This document shows, one piece after another, positions 1 through 13,461 of a stretch of 64,000 nt of DNA. Origin of the DNA: Sanghuangporus weigelae. Lineage: Eukaryota > Basidiomycota > Agaricomycetes > Hymenochaetales > Hymenochaetaceae. Numbering within the stretch: the stretch's first letter is position 1; each line of letters begins with the position of its first letter. The notes below the pieces were generated by a model, which was given only the letters and a program-made list of their open reading frames with translations, was not told the DNA's origin and searched no databases. The stretch covers positions 1,364,001 to 1,428,000 of the forward strand of contig CP137322.1 in the NCBI GenBank assembly GCA_033182465.1, in the 5' to 3' direction. A program made the translations under genes and the position numbers.

Positions 1-2797
1 TTCTCTGGTCTGTCTCAGCAGGATCATATTATTTCCTTTACCGCACACACCACAAATGCGGATAGCACCTCTGATCCTTTGGGAATGATCTTGTTCGATC
101 GGGCCGTTGTCACCGTGTCGACTGGCCCCTCAGAGTAAGTCTCTATCTTCACAAAATCCGTTGCCTCCGGAGTATGCACATGTGCTGATCTACCTCGGCA
201 TTTGCTTGCTCCTCAGTGCCGCAATTACAACGACGACTATCAGCGACACACAGATGCAATTTCGTGGCTCATGGTCCTTCCTAAACAACTCCGCCCTAAT
301 TCCCGAGGGTGACCACAGTTGTCATATAACACAGGCCGCTGGTGACCAGGCCCAGTATTCCTTCAAAGGTGTCTATCAGGTTTCTCGATCGCATCTGTAA
401 CCGTGCCACCGTTCCCGGCAGCATCTAACCTTCCCCTTGCTATTGCAGGTTCCTCGATTGAGCTGGAAGGTTTAACGAATGCATCAGCAGGTTTATTCAA
501 TATCAGCTTGACGTCCGATGCTAATACGTCCTCCGCGATCCGACAACAACAATTATCCGGTTTCTCGTCCTTTCTTACGTATACAACGCTCTTTACTGCT
601 TCAGGATTGAATGCGGATGCAATGCATACACTAACTATCACAAACGCGGAGAACAAAACACTCGCATTGAATAGTATGAACATCACTGTTGTGAGTGGAG
701 GTCAAACGTACGTCATTCATTTTACTTTGCCGATGCCTGGTATGCGACTGTTGTCGCTCTACGTTCCGCTCCATAAGGCGTCTTACGCTAGAGCGAATTG
801 CGAGGAGTTTCAAATCATTTGGTGGCCCTTGATGACATATACTATATTTGGTATGCATGGCCCGGGACGGGCGGCTTGAGTGCTTCGCTCAAACGTTTTG
901 GCCCTTATCTTGGGAAAACCCATGAGGGATTAAATCGCATCTAAATACCGAAGAGCCTTCCCGTCTTCGACTTCTTTGAAGGCGTGGGCTTAAACACTGG
1001 CCCGTTGTACTTTGCATCATCAGCTGTCCCGCTATATTTCTCTCGCCTTCTTCTCCCCTCCCCTTTTCTTCAGTCGCTACTCCTGTTTCAGCGTCTTCAA
1101 TGTCCAGCCGATTCGATCCACAGTGCTGACTCTTCATGACTGTTAGTGTTCCCTCTGCTTCACCTCCGTCTCAAATAAATACAGTTACCGGACTGTCAAG
1201 AGGGGCTATCGCAGGAATAGCCGTTGCATCGTCTCTAGCTCTCCTCTTTCTGATTGGCATCCTCGCCCTACTGTTTTTCTGTTGGAGAAGACGGCGACAT
1301 TGTATAACTAGTCGGCAAGTGATATACGATCCTTCGGTCAAACACCAGCCACTTCATCGACGTGTCGGGTCTGTCGAAGTCGTTCCGATTAGCCCTCGAT
1401 GGCCTGGGCGCGGGCCAAATTCACCACAAACCCGTCTGGTTGGGACTACCTCCCCAGAGATGGTAGAAACCACACGCCTGGACGAGGATGTGGATACGGA
1501 TTCTGGTATCGGGCATGTACGAGAGAAGAATGGCAGCGTCAATAACGTCTCCTACTCTGACAATGTTCCCCGGGCACAAGTCCCTCCTACCCGAAGGCCG
1601 GCTAGACATCGAAGCTTTGCCTTGGCCCGGTGGTCAGGATGGTTCACATCGTCGTCGCGAGCAAGTTCGCATGGTTCACGACGAAGCGCGCCTTCTCCCC
1701 AGAATGCACCGATTGTATCTCCAAGACCTGTTCGTGTTTATCCGCCACCAGGAGTCCTCGCACCTGCGCATATCAGGGATGGCCAGGACCGGCGCGGCAG
1801 CAGGGTCATGCCAGATAATGCGCTACTTGATATTCCTCGTACGTCACCTTTCGAGGTGGATTTTGAAAAGCACGGAGAACTACGGCCTCCAGAGCCCTCT
1901 GATCTGGTCAGTTGAAACCTCTTTTGTTATCGCCAAAAAGGATCTAGAGATGTTGTTGACACATGTCCTCGTTATTTTTCATAGCCACGATCTCAAAATT
2001 CTGGGTCTCTAGGGGCGCAAGCCAAGGACATGCTGGTTTCCTTTTTAGACTTCGCATCGTCGGGCGCTGCTTCGCTTCGGGAATCGACGCGATCTCGTTC
2101 GCGTCGACCTTCTACTTCAATTAAATCGAGTTCCCAGAGTGGTAATGAACACCAGACCCGTTCTCAGCAGGAATCAAGCGGACAGAGCCAAGCTACATCT
2201 GCCGGGATGTGGACCTTATCGTTATCCGTCGACCCACCAGCTCGTCCAGCTCGCGAATCTCATGAACTTGTGCCCAGGACTGCGGTCGATACCATCGCTT
2301 CTACGCGACATCCGTTTTCTATGGTCTCCGCGGATTTGCAAGTAGCATCGCCGGATTCCCCGACAGATTCCCTTCCGATGTCGGTTTCGGACATAAACTT
2401 CAGAAATGATGAAGACAGCGAATCGCCTGTTGTCGACCGTGGAATGCGGTTCCATTTGCCCCGGCATCCACCTCTACCGGGTACTCCACATTCTTATACG
2501 TTCACATCCAACAATCAGTCGCCGGAGTTTGTCAGAGCGAGCCATATGCGTCAGATGAGTGCACCGAACTTAGGATCTATGGAACCACGGCGTCCGTATG
2601 TCGCGCAGACCTCCTTCGGGCGCCGGCTCGCTCAGGTCCGTGCTCAAGCATTTGAATCCCAGGCTAGTATTTCGCGGCCCACCCAATCAGAATCCCCTTC
2701 TATCTCAGAACAACCTGTTACACAACCGCCTAGCAGTCGTTTACGAACTTTGCCCCTGCCTTTCATTCATTTCGGTCGCAGTGGGAGTGGATCCTGA
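1..2797 (+). CDS. Type I single-pass membrane protein, 5' end outside window
   Basis: The gene enters the window already in frame (frame 1 from base 1) and has at least five exons. The extracellular part holds beta-rich segments with Asn-X-Ser/Thr sites, of the galactose-binding-like kind common in Agaricomycete membrane proteins: one segment lies at about 220-370 and the next at about 450-715. A transmembrane helix is encoded at about 1200-1290 and is followed by a stop-transfer run of arginines. The cytoplasmic tail of roughly 450 residues is Ser/Pro/Arg-rich and disordered, and it is split by an intron near 1905-2012. The stop codon is at 2795-2797. The region 720-1135 is hard to resolve and probably contains two introns and one short exon. 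The function is unknown; a cell-surface sensor or wall-binding role is only a guess from the architecture. Confidence 0.7.
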
Positions 2798-3089
2798 TTT
2801 GTGCTATTTTTTGTTTTCGTGATTTCGAATATGTTGATGCACATGGATGCGTTTGAGCGCCCTTTGGATCTGTAATTTGTTCCGTAGTTATAGTTATACC
2901 CGCATGGTGAACTCTGGTCTCTTTTACTGTGCTTTCTTTAGCTTGATTGCTGCATTTGATACCGCACACTGTACTTCTATCGCTATCTCTCCTTTATGTC
3001 GAACAATGCTGTATTCCATGCCATACTTATTAATATCGCTAATGGGCGGACATAATATACACAACGAAGTTCGGACAGTATGTCATCTT

Positions 3090-6000
3090 TTACGACGGTG
3101 TAGTGTCTTTTCGTAGACCGAATGTTACGAAGCGGCGCAAGTCTGAGAACACTTCTCGTCGCTGTTCACCACCTTTCGATGAAGAATCTGAACCTGTAGG
3201 CGGTCCGCTTAGTGGAGGCGAGCCCAGTACACTCAAGATCCCTTCCGCAGCACCCGTGCCGCCGGCCGCTCCTGCGAGCAACGCTGGCAAGTTCGCACGA
3301 CTTCCCGAGGGACTAGTCAGGTTAATAAGCTGCTGTGAGGACGAAGGGTCCATGTCGAGTGAAGATAGGAAAGAAGTCCCTTCCAGCTCGGGTTTAGTGC
3401 TCGTGATGGTCACAAAGGAGTCCAGAAGATCATTCTGCGCAGCCCGTGGCGTGCCTTTCAAGTCCAGCACCTGAATTGCATTAGGATGAGCGAAAGAGGT
3501 TTGGTCTGGTGTTGACGCACCTTTTGGAAATTTGAGAACGATGCATCCCCAACTAAGAGAATGTAATTCATTATGAAACCTTCTGCTGGATCCTTGAAGC
3601 GAGATGGTCAGCGCATCGCGAAAACATGAAACGTACTTTCGTTACCTCTGGAGGTATGATGGCCTTCAACAGAGTCTCTAGTCTCGTGGTACTTTTTGAA
3701 ACACTTCGAGAAAAGCTAAGAATTCCCATATCAGAACCGAGAAGGAAGCACAGATGCTTGATGATTACACCGATGTTGAAGACGCCTCTCCTGGGAGTTT
3801 CAATAGACAAGACCGGATCTCTTGCAAGTCCAAAAGCAGCTAATCAAGAAGGGTTAGCGGAAGAGTATTTGAAAACAACATTACTGTATCACCTGTTCAG
3901 CACCAACATCTTTTAGTGGCCGACTTCTCACGAGCGCATTCGTGAATCGTGCCAGAATCAATCTATTTGCATTGAGTAAATTCGTCAGTTCTAAGGGGCC
4001 TTTGTAGTCAGCACTTACGCTGCCGCTTTATCGTAAAAGTTGCGGAGATATTTCTTCTGCTCAATTAATGGATTGACAGTGGTTGCAATTTGCTCGATCG
4101 ATTGAACGAGGTCTCCAACATATTGAGATGGTCCACTGACGTTCGCAATAGTTACCCAAGACGTCTTCGTCATGATATCGAATGATGTTTCGACGGCTGA
4201 TTCCAGTTCTCTGAGCAATACGAGAATAGCTGAAGAAATAACCCTGCAGGACAGTAAAATACGGACGTTTAACGGGAGCACAAACGTCTTGGCACTTACC
4301 CAATAAAAAGATCTCGCTCCATCTGGAATGATACATTGTCTTTATATTCAGGAGCGATCTTATCCTTAACTTTCTCCTCTAGCTAGAAGCGATTCATGAG
4401 ATACGCATCACGGGAAAGGAAACGCGACAAACCTCTGAAGCCGTCACTTGGCAATACTCCGCGGTATTAATCAACAGACACGCATTCTTTATCTCAGACA
4501 CATCGTAACGAGTATCAGAAGAACGGCGGCTCTGATTCGCGGGCCTGCTATATTACTGGAAAGTTAGCGCCTCAAACAATATAGATGAAGACATGATTCA
4601 AACTTTTTCATACTTGCAAGAAGGACATCCTCTAACACTAATCAACTAAAAGACAATGTCTGAGGACGATGTGGCGTACCAGCGAATATCTTCAGCCATT
4701 TCTTTTGTAAGTTGGCAACGTCCAATAAAGGCTTGCCTATGAATAGCTTCGAGCATTGCTCGAGTATTTGACGATAGAAGTAGAATAATTCAGTGGATGC
4801 AGGCAAGACGACAGCAGGAGTCGATGACTCTTCATTGCTTGAAGACGGCGTCGCTTCCAATGATGCGCGAGATTTTCTACCTCGATGTGGAGCTAGCATA
4901 TCAGAAAGAGCCCTACCGGTGAAATTGAGTAAAGCTGAACTTCTCAGATACAGGCGATCTACGCTTACTTATCCTGGGCATCGACGAAGATTCCCATATA
5001 GGATTCAAACGCAGATGCGAGAGATTGAATGGGTCGTGAAATGCCCGTCGTCGATAGTTTCAAAATGTCACGGATCTGGATTGCCTAGTCACGCAACAGG
5101 ACAGTCGACTGCGATAGGTAACGACTTACATTCGTTGCGTATTTCTTGCTGATGAATGCTTCGAAGTCAAGAGCTTGTTGCAACGATTGCATCAATGTCG
5201 AGACTGTCAGAGCGTTACCACCTTTCTCAAGGAGTCGCGACAGGTCTTCTCTGGGTTACACCCGTTAGGTCGCATGGTGATCGTTGTAACTTGGACGTAC
5301 CGAGTGAAGTCAATAAATTTAGCACACATATGTTGTCCGACTCGCCATTCGGGAGGAAAGACTCGCGCATGTTCATTGTCGTACGTAGACAGTGTCCGTT
5401 TGAAGAAAGCAAAGCGTCTCGGTAGGTTATCTAACTGCCCCGCCTCGTCCGATATTCGGAAGACACGTCGATATTCTTTAAGCTCTATAGCACAGTAACG
5501 GTCTATGAGATGACCACGGAAATCATCGCCGATAACATCCACAATCAGGCAAGCATTGGATATCAAGGACGGTTTTATAGGATTAGTCGGATCCTGAAGA
5601 AAGCTGCTGAAAGTCAGATGGGTCAGGAAAACGATAATTATCGCTCACAATGCATCAAACTCGTGATCGAGTCTGGTCCTCAATTCGCCCTGCAAGGTCT
5701 GTATCCTCGCCCATTGGACAGCAATTTGGGGGACGGGAAGATAAGATTTGAATGGGGAAGAAAGCTCCTTTACAGCCTAGATGAAGAAATTACGTTAGAA
5801 GTTGCGCGATTCGAAAGCCTCATTCACCTACAGCAAGTGTCTGAGACGTTTCCGCATATTTCCTCTCCTTCACAAGTTCTTCCAGCTGACTTAACGCATT
5901 TGCTGTACGGAGCAACCGGAATAAGTGAAGGGATAGAGTTTGTTAGTGGTAACATACCAAGCATTTGCAGCCTCTTTAGCGTTGTCATACTTGAAGTCAG

Positions 6001-6513
6001 AGTTTTCTTTGCCAGATCCAAAAGCTGGATATCCTTCGTTATGTTGCGTACCACCGCCTCCGACTCCGTTGCTTGTTCGCGTATTCGGGACATTTGTCCC
6101 ATGAGATCCTGAAAAAAAATGCATTGTTCGGACCTAAGCCAATGTGCGCGATATGCAATGCAAACTAGCCAGACATACAGAAATCATCTCCTGAATGAGT
6201 TGCATCTTCTGCGGGTCTTGATTCCTCTGGAGTTCAGCGCGAAGCGAGACTATCTCTGCCCAAATAGCTTCTACATCCTGAGCTAGACGCGTCTGCACTG
6301 CTTCAAGCTGGGCCAACGATGCTTCTGCGCCATTCATCAGCTCATGCAGTACATAACTCAATGTTCATGTTGCTGACCCTCTGGGAAGAGCTCGTTCAGA
6401 GTCCGCGTAGGATCGAAGAGCGAAGATAACGTGTCCAGCGAGTCTGCATAAGGCGCATTTTCTATGTTCAGAATCCGTTCAATGGACAAAATCACATCGT
6501 GTGGGAGATCCAT
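3090..6513 (-). CDS. VPS53: GARP complex subunit VPS53
   Basis: Vps53 is a subunit of the GARP tether (Vps51/52/53/54), which captures endosome-derived vesicles at the trans-Golgi network. The N-terminal exon (about 6390-6513) reads like the Vps53 start, ending in a LFPEG segment that splices to an Ala/Leu-rich coiled coil. The next exons (5824-6102) carry the family's hallmark stretch with KDIQLLDLAKKTL and TTLKRL. Middle exons (about 5200-5560, 4640-4900, 4015-4281) include ELFYFYRQILEQC and NVSGPSQYVGDLVQSIE, both diagnostic. The last exon (3090-3470) has LDLKGTPRAAQNDLLDSF and SFLSSLDMDP, the usual Vps53 C-terminal block. The gene has at least ten short introns. An in-frame ATG at 6547-6549 would add 12 residues; the later ATG was chosen because the family similarity begins there. 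No break was seen. Confidence 0.9.
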
Positions 6514-6802
6514 GCATGTCGTCTGCGAACGTCGCCCGATTGGATGCATTTGTTTGCTTAGTCATAGACGCGCGGTCGGAGTTGCGTCGGACTTCAAAAG
6601 ATTTACGTACATTTCACAAGTGTCTGTATCTAATGTTATGAAGAAAAAAAAATTATGGTGTATGGAATTTATATGCACGTATTATAACAGTTTCTACTAT
6701 AATATTTAAGAAACAGCGAATGCAACGCGGAACAGTGAAGCACAGTTTCCATGGCCATGAGATGAATCGTATTAAATTATTAATGTGGTAGGCGTATTAT
6801 AT

Positions 6803-8545
6803 TCAAGGCGATAGAACGATATCAGACGCGATACTTGAGAAGTAAACAGTGCTCATGGAATCAGTTGGATATGAAGCACTTAGATTCATGGGTCGCTCGT
6901 CATATGAGCCTATAGGTTGTGACATGTCGTCATCAGCTACACCTCTGATTCTTAAGACCAAGCGGTTAGAAAGAATGCTGTGCATCGCTCCTTGTGCACT
7001 AGTGTTTTAAGTTCGTAGCGAGTGAGTTCGTAGAATACAGCGGCAAAGGAAGGTGTTTTGTACTTACATTAAAAAGAAATAGCACAGGAATGGCTGAAGA
7101 AACATCAGCTAAACAGACGACGAAACAAATGCTTTTGGATACTCACGGAAGCCATCTTGAGCAAAACGAGATTGGTAGCGGTCAATACTGATTTTGGTTG
7201 AGAGTACGTTCAACGTTTCATCAACAAGGCAAACCGGGAGGCACTCACTGAGCACGCTGACATAGAAGAAGGCGCCTGTTCATACGAGTAATTGTAAGTT
7301 TTATCTGATGGTGGGAATAACAATTTCCAGTTACCATCTTTATACAGTGTTTCAACTAGTGCCGACTTTACTTTCCTAATCCGAAAATCTTTGCGGGTGT
7401 CAGCGTCGTGGATAACAATCGTGATCCTCGATAGACACACATCTTGTAACAAGAAGTCCTAGCATGGCTGCAGTTGAAGTGTCAGCTTGCCTACTCTGAG
7501 CGTTGTAATTGCTACGCACAGGTCTCAAATAATAGCAATGCTAACAGAGACACATAGGCCATTCTATTGCCGAACGTAAAGACACAGCCGCGTGGTTCGG
7601 TAAATTTGACCGCAGACGAGGCGAAGGAGACAAACTGGATGGTTTCGTAGTATGCAATGGTAATACTAGGCTGTGACAGTTCAGAAGTATCAAAAAATGA
7701 ACATCAACCGACAGCATTAAAGGGAGTTTGGACCTACTATAAACAGTAAAAGTAGCAGGAAGAGGATAATGCGGTTCCGGCCCCACATAGCGTAAATACG
7801 CATTAGCAAAATACCTGCTTGTGCAATAAGCTTAGCAAGCTGCTAGTTGTACAATAAATGTTCTTACCCTCCGCCATGACGAATAGGGTGCAGAATAAGA
7901 CTTCCCCAGAAATTAGCTTTGAAGACTCAAGACCGGATTATACTCAAGATGACTTACTGCCCTCTATAAGCAATAATCTCTTGCAGAACTGGATCAATAT
8001 TCAGATCAGAGCACGATGTATCATGAGCCGGGATTTTTCTCACTGAGATGGAAAATAGGTCGCCTATTCATTTTAAAGGAGTCAGAATATAACAAAGAGT
8101 CTCTTAGGAGAATGTTACATACTGTAAAATACGAATCCTGTTGTGATGAACGGAAAATATCGATTCGCCAAGACAGCGAGCTTAGGGAATGAGAACGGTG
8201 CACCCCAAATGTATCGAACCTGCATGCTAATGAGAAAACATCCTTCCTGGAGAATATTTAAGTGTACCTCATCAGGTAAAGTAATAAGATGGTCATAAAC
8301 CTGCGAGGAATTCTGTCAGATATCTCGGAAATACGTTGCATCAGGACCGACCAAGAACGTCACACTTGCGATAGCCTAATGAGCAATGAGACATTTCCTT
8401 TGTATCAGATGGACAGGTAGAGCGACGAACCGTGCACTAAGGAAATAGTGTCAGCAATCGCGTTCTCTGTGTATTAGTCGACAACCCTTACTCTGACTAT
8501 TTTATCGGATTCAGCGAATGATATGTACGTATTTGCGTCCATTAT
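6803..8545 (-). CDS. DUF6533 seven-helix membrane protein
   Basis: This gene is visible only after splicing, because its exons are short. On the reverse strand an exon with YDHLITLPDEV joins one reading RYIWGAPFSFPKLAVLANRY; this is the DUF6533 N-terminal domain, a fungal family abundant in Agaricomycetes. Downstream come a helix with LMRIYAMWGRNRIILFLL (about 7740-7790), a further helix near 7530-7640, and the closing exon HSILSNRLVLRIRG followed by a soluble tail that stops at 6803-6805. The family has about seven predicted transmembrane helices and no proven function; a receptor-like role has been suggested from topology alone. The 5' exons are uncertain: the ATG at 8543-8545 starts a plausible MDANTYISF, but two small introns between 8360 and 8500 are needed. 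The gene looks intact but has weak codon bias. Confidence 0.7.
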
Positions 8546-9558
8546 CTTGCACCAGCGCGTAATATCAGTAAAGCCTCGAGGTTAACGATACGACATAAGG
8601 CGGATGGGAAGTACGTAGTTCAATGAGAAGAAAAGGAGGTGATGGGCCTTGCTCGTCCCATCTCAATGCACAGTTATAAGCTAGATACCACAAAGGAGCG
8701 CGATGTATCCATGATGGTATCCGTACGATCGTTTCTCCGTATCACATCAGGTCGATTCGCGATAGCATTTCACAAAGCTGGACCGTCTCACTGGAATCAA
8801 GCTAGAATCTGGAGTTGTTGTGAGGATCACGCCTCGCCTTCGTCGTGGGGTTCATGATGATTGCTATACAAGCCAGCTCGAGTCAGACATGATGTTTTAC
8901 AGCAGCGGTATGTCAGCCGGATAGAAGTGCACATGAGTTGCATCGAAGCAAGTTTCGAGGATTGTCTAGTATGCGACCAATTGCTGCGCTGTCTCCTTAT
9001 ACCGGAGTTGCTGTACCGTAGCGTAGCGATAGCTCCGAGTAACAGTAGAATGGTTCTTAAAGATGCGTTCTGACGCTCTGTGGTGACTTAACAAGCGCCC
9101 GAGAGATGAGAAAGAAAGCTCAAAGGATGTGAAACTGTGATTTAGAAGATCAGGTGCTTGTCCTGAAGAGTTAATTAATAGCCGGTGTGAGCAATCCAAC
9201 GAAAATGAGCCCAATGATAGACGCCAACGAGACCTCACGAGATCTCAACTCATCGGCTAGGACAGCAGAGGGTGGAGAGCGCTGTATATCTTTTGATGCA
9301 CTCGTGGCAACATGAAGGTCGATCTGATTCGGAACTGAGATTTGTCAGCGTATCCGTCTCAACCAATCAATCGCCTATCAATACTTACTCAAATCCAGTT
9401 CTTCCCGTAACATCCCGGCGACCATCTGTTCACTGCACCCTGCGTCGCCTGCGACATGCATAGTGCAGCAAGCTGGGCAATCTGGATTCTTACGCTATTA
9501 AGCTCACTTGAGATTCACCAGCAGCAAGTCCCTCCGAGAAGGATCATCTCATTGATCA
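8546..9558. other. Intergenic, divergent promoter region; right part duplicated
   Basis: No gene is supported here. It separates the DUF6533 gene (leftward) from the MFS gene (rightward). From about 9165 onward it resembles 11490-11810 upstream of the second MFS copy, so the duplicated unit carried its own upstream sequence. Confidence 0.6.
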
Positions 9559-11355
9559 ATGTCTCGAACGTATGAAGCCGACGCAAAGCGCAAATCAGAC
9601 AATGAGAATATTGGACTAGGGCATATCCCCGCCCGCGAAGGCAATATTGCAAGTCGCAATGATGAGATACAACGGATCGAAGTTGTTGCTAGAGATAGTA
9701 GCGATACTGATGCTGCATTATCGACTCAAATTCGAGACTTGTGGCCTCCCGAAAATACATTTGAGGACTCCACGCAGACGCGACGTTATCAAAGGATGCT
9801 GCTCATCAGCGGATTTGTGATGATCTTTCAGGTTATTGGGATCAATTCTATTTACGGCATCTTCCAGGTCAGTAATCATAGTTTTTGGTCAATATGCAGT
9901 GTTTGAATCCAATGCAATGACTTCTAGGAATACTATACGTCTTCTGAGACCAATATCGTGGATGCGCATGGGCAAGATGCACTGATTTCGCTTGTCGGTA
10001 CTCTTGGATACGGACTGACATGGGGAGGAGGAATCTTCGTCAATCCCTTGATTGTCAGAGTAAAGAACCTCAAACTCATCACGCTTTCTGGAACATTCAT
10101 TATGTCCGTCAGTTTGGTCCTTGCTAGTTTCAGCACAAAGGTACATACACTGCATATTGGCGTTGTTACCTTTTAGAGCCTTTTTTTCCAGCTCTGGCAC
10201 CTTTTCCTGACACAAGCCCTATTATTCGGACTCGGTGCAACGCTTCTCTACTTCCCAATAATGTCATTAGCGCCGCGGTTCTTCGACCGAAATCGAGGCC
10301 TCGCAATGGGCATCATTCTCTCCGGTAATGGCATAGGCGGTCTCGTGCTCGCCCCGACAGTCCACGCGCTTATTCATAGTGTCGGCGTGCGTTGGGCTCT
10401 CCGTATTCTGGGCGTTTGGTCGCTCGTATTGATGACGCCAGTCGCATTGGTCCCGCGTCATCCACCAGGTTTTGAAGCAAGACGGCGAGGTGGAGCGTCA
10501 CGATTGAATGCGTCACTCCTTAAGAAGGGCACGTTTATTGGGCAGGTTGATTTTCCGTACATTTCTTGATCTTTTGTCCAGTTCGCTAACTACTCTCATT
10601 TTCAGGCTATTGGATGCTTCCTACAGGCTGCAGGGAACTTCGTTCCTTTATTCTATCTGCCTTCATTCTCAACTTCTGTACTTCAATATTCGTCTTCTAC
10701 GGGATCTCTGTTACTAGCATTGAATAATGCAGTTAACAGCGTCGCGCGCATCGTCATGGGTCATCTTGCGGATCGCGTCGGACGACAGAATACTCTTATC
10801 GTTAGCGTGAGTACTCTCCCTGCATTTTCTTGGATGATGGTACAATGACGCTCATGATCCTTCAGGTGTTGCTTTCGTCAGTCTCTGTATTCGCTCTTTG
10901 GTATGATGCTTCGCAGGCGTGATTTATTGCATTCGTTGTCCTCTATGGTGTGCTTGCAGGTATCTTCCGTTTTGAACGTCCATTTCTCAACGAAGACTCT
11001 GACAGTTATAAATCTTCTAGGAGGATATAATGCCCTTCTTCCTACCACTATTACGGAAGTTTATGGAGTACAGAACTATGATGCCGTAAACGGTTCAATC
11101 TATTTTCTTCGCGGGCTTGGCGCAGTCGCTGGGCCTCCGATCGCTGGTGCTATTTTGGGAAGCCACAGTCGTGGGACAGTGGTATCATCCGGCTCACATA
11201 TTGGAGCTACCGTGTCTGCTTTGGGTATACTCGAGAAGAAGTACAACGATTTAGTTGTATATACCGGCATGCTATTAGTCGGAGCAAGCTTCTGCGTGGC
11301 ATACGTAAGGTGGGGAGACGCGAAGGAGAAAGGTAGATGGACTTGGAAGGCGTGA
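9559..11355 (+). CDS. MFS monocarboxylate-type transporter
   Basis: This is a major facilitator of the fungal monocarboxylate porter type (Mch-like relatives of SLC16). A hydrophilic N-terminus of about 70 residues rich in Asp/Ser precedes TM1 (FVMIFQVIGINSIYGIFQ). Later exons give LGYGLTWGGGIFVNP (TM2/3), FLTQALLFGLGATLLYFP, then RFFDRNRGLAMGIILSGNGIGG, the typical loop and TM5 signature of this subfamily. After a charged central loop (RHPPGFEARRRGG) come the second six helices with GHLADRVGRQNTL and ITEVYGVQNYDAVNGSIYFL. The protein ends TWKA at 11353-11355. There are about six introns, and all exons join in frame. The substrate is not determined by the sequence; a carboxylate or riboflavin-like solute is usual for relatives. 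It is the intact partner of the decayed copy at 11811-13385. Confidence 0.85.
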
Positions 11356-11810
11356 TAAAACTGTGTATTATGCTCCACATGAAGCTCAAAGACGAGGAGG
11401 AGGAATTCCATTCACCAATTATCCTCTCAGCCAACGTACTGGTAAGCGAGACAAGATCGCAAATCAAATGCTGCTGCCGATTGGCTGCAACTGAGGAATT
11501 TAACTAGTAACCGGTGTAAGCAAGCCGACGAACGAGAAACGCCATCGCGACTTCAACTCAACCCCGTCTTTACTGATCTTTCCTTGCGACGTAACATGTG
11601 CAATCCGAGTTTTATTTTGTCAGCACATCAGTCTCAACGAATTGCTTATCACAACTCAAATCCAGGTCTTTCCGTAACATCCCGGCCGTCTGATGACAGA
11701 ATAACTGGAGCTTGCGACGTCCTATATGCAGTAAAGGTAAAATCTGGATCCTTGGTTAAGTGCACTTGAGATTCCCTGGCGTCAAGCCCCTTCGTAAAGC
11801 ATCTTACTGA
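11356..11810. repeat. Intergenic, duplicated upstream region of the MFS pair
   Basis: Bases 11490-11810 align by eye with about 9165-9558. Shared blocks include the sequence around aaccggtgtaagcaagcc (11511) and a stretch ending ccgtaacatcccggc (about 11670, against 9405). The left part, 11356-11480, is the 3' flank of the intact MFS gene. No separate gene is supported. Confidence 0.65.
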
Positions 11811-13385
11811 ATGTCTCGGGCGTATGATGCCAACGCAAAAAGCAATCCAGACAATGATGATATTGAACTAGGACACATCTCTTCCTGTGGTAGTGATGTT
11901 CAAAGCCACCCTGTCGAAGTTGCTGGAGAAAGAAGCCATTCTGATGCTTCACTACCGAGTCATATTCGAGGCTTGCAGCCTTCCGAAACTGTATTCGAGA
12001 ATTCCAAACCGACACGCCGCTACCAAACGATATTCCTCGTCTGTACGTTTCTAATGATTTTTCAGGTCATGGGGCTAAATTCTATCTACGGCGTATCCCA
12101 GGTCAGTAATCGTGACTTGAATGATATTCGAAATTTAAAGTATAATTTACTGATTTGCTAGGAGTACTATACTTCTTCTGAGACCAATATCACAGATGCA
12201 CTTGGGCAAGATGCGTTGGTTTCGCTTGTCAGTAGGAGGAATCCTTGTCAATCCTCTGATCGTCAGGATGAAGAATCTCAGACTCATCGCACTCTCCGGA
12301 GCATTTGTTATGTCCGTCAGTTTTGTCCTTGCCAGTTTCAGCACGAGGGTACGTATAGCAAAAAAAACAAGATAGCATTGTTACGTTTCTTGCAACTGAC
12401 TTTCGCAGCTTTGGCACCTTTATCTGACACAAGCTCTACTGTTCGGACTTGGTACGACGCCCCTCTACTTCCCGATCATGGCATCTGCGCCGCGTTTCTT
12501 CTCTTCGACCGAAACCGGGGACTTGCAATGGGCATCATTCTCTCTGATAATGCCATAGGTGGTCTCATACTGGCCCCGATAATCCATGCGTTTATTCAAC
12601 GTGTCGGAATAAGCTGGACTCTGCGCATCCTTGGCATTTAGTCGCTTGTACTGATGACTCCAATTGCATTGGTCCCGCGTCATCCACCGGGTTTCGAAGC
12701 AAGAAGACGAGGAGGCGCGTCGCGATTGAATGTGTCTTCTTGATTCATCTGGCAGGTTGTTTTCCATATACTCCCTGATTTTTTACGTAGCGCGGCTATC
12801 TTGCGGATCGTGTCGGACGACAGAATACGCTGATCGTTAGCGTAAGTGCTTCCCCCAACCTTATCTGGAATATAATTTAATTACCTTCTAGTTGTATCAG
12901 GTTTTGCTTTCATCAGTCTCTGGCATTTGCTCTTTGGTAAGATGCCTCCCACACGCGATCCATTGCTTTTGTCATTCTCTATGCAGTCCTTGCAGGTACC
13001 TTCCATATCGGAATAAATTTGCCACCAATTTCCTCATGACCTTCAACATTCTAGGTGATTATAACGCCTTACTGCCAACCACGTTAACAGAATTATATGG
13101 CGTGCAGAGTTATGATGCCGTAAACGGCTCAATCTATTTTATTCGCAATGTAGACGCAGTCGCTGGACCTCCCATATCCGGAGCTATTTTTGGGAAATCA
13201 CAGTCGTGGAACAGTGGTATCATCCGGCTCAAACACTGATTCTTCCATGTCTGCTCGTACTTGAGAAGAGATACAATGGGCTAGTCTTGTATACTGGTAT
13301 ACTACTGGTCGGAGCGAGCTTCTGTTCGGCATACGTAAGATGGGGAGACGCAAAAGACAAGTGAAGATGAACTTGGAAGGCGTAA
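11811..13385 (+). pseudogene. Decayed tandem copy of the MFS transporter
   Basis: This copy starts with MSRAYDANAKS, clearly matching the intact neighbour, and ends with the same TWKA at 13383-13385. Compared with the copy at 9559-11355 it has lost 26 bp around 12230 (the LGYGLTWG segment), which shifts the frame. It reads a stop where the intact copy has the Trp of GVWSL (about 12640). It also lacks roughly 200 bp covering the first helices of the C-terminal half (near 12750-12800). The 3' part also has an early stop relative to the intact copy. Similarity extends over exons and introns and upstream, so it arose by tandem segmental duplication rather than retrocopying. It is very unlikely to make a working transporter. 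Confidence 0.85.
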
Positions 13386-13461
13386 TGTTACAGATATCAG
13401 AAGGAAACAAAGCTATATATCATGTACGTGCACGAAACTCAGAGGAAATTTTTACTAGTTA

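Noticed and set aside
6803-8545. A gene-free AT-rich region or decayed gene
   Set aside because: Short exons joined across consensus introns give the DUF6533 signature in frame and a normal C-terminus.
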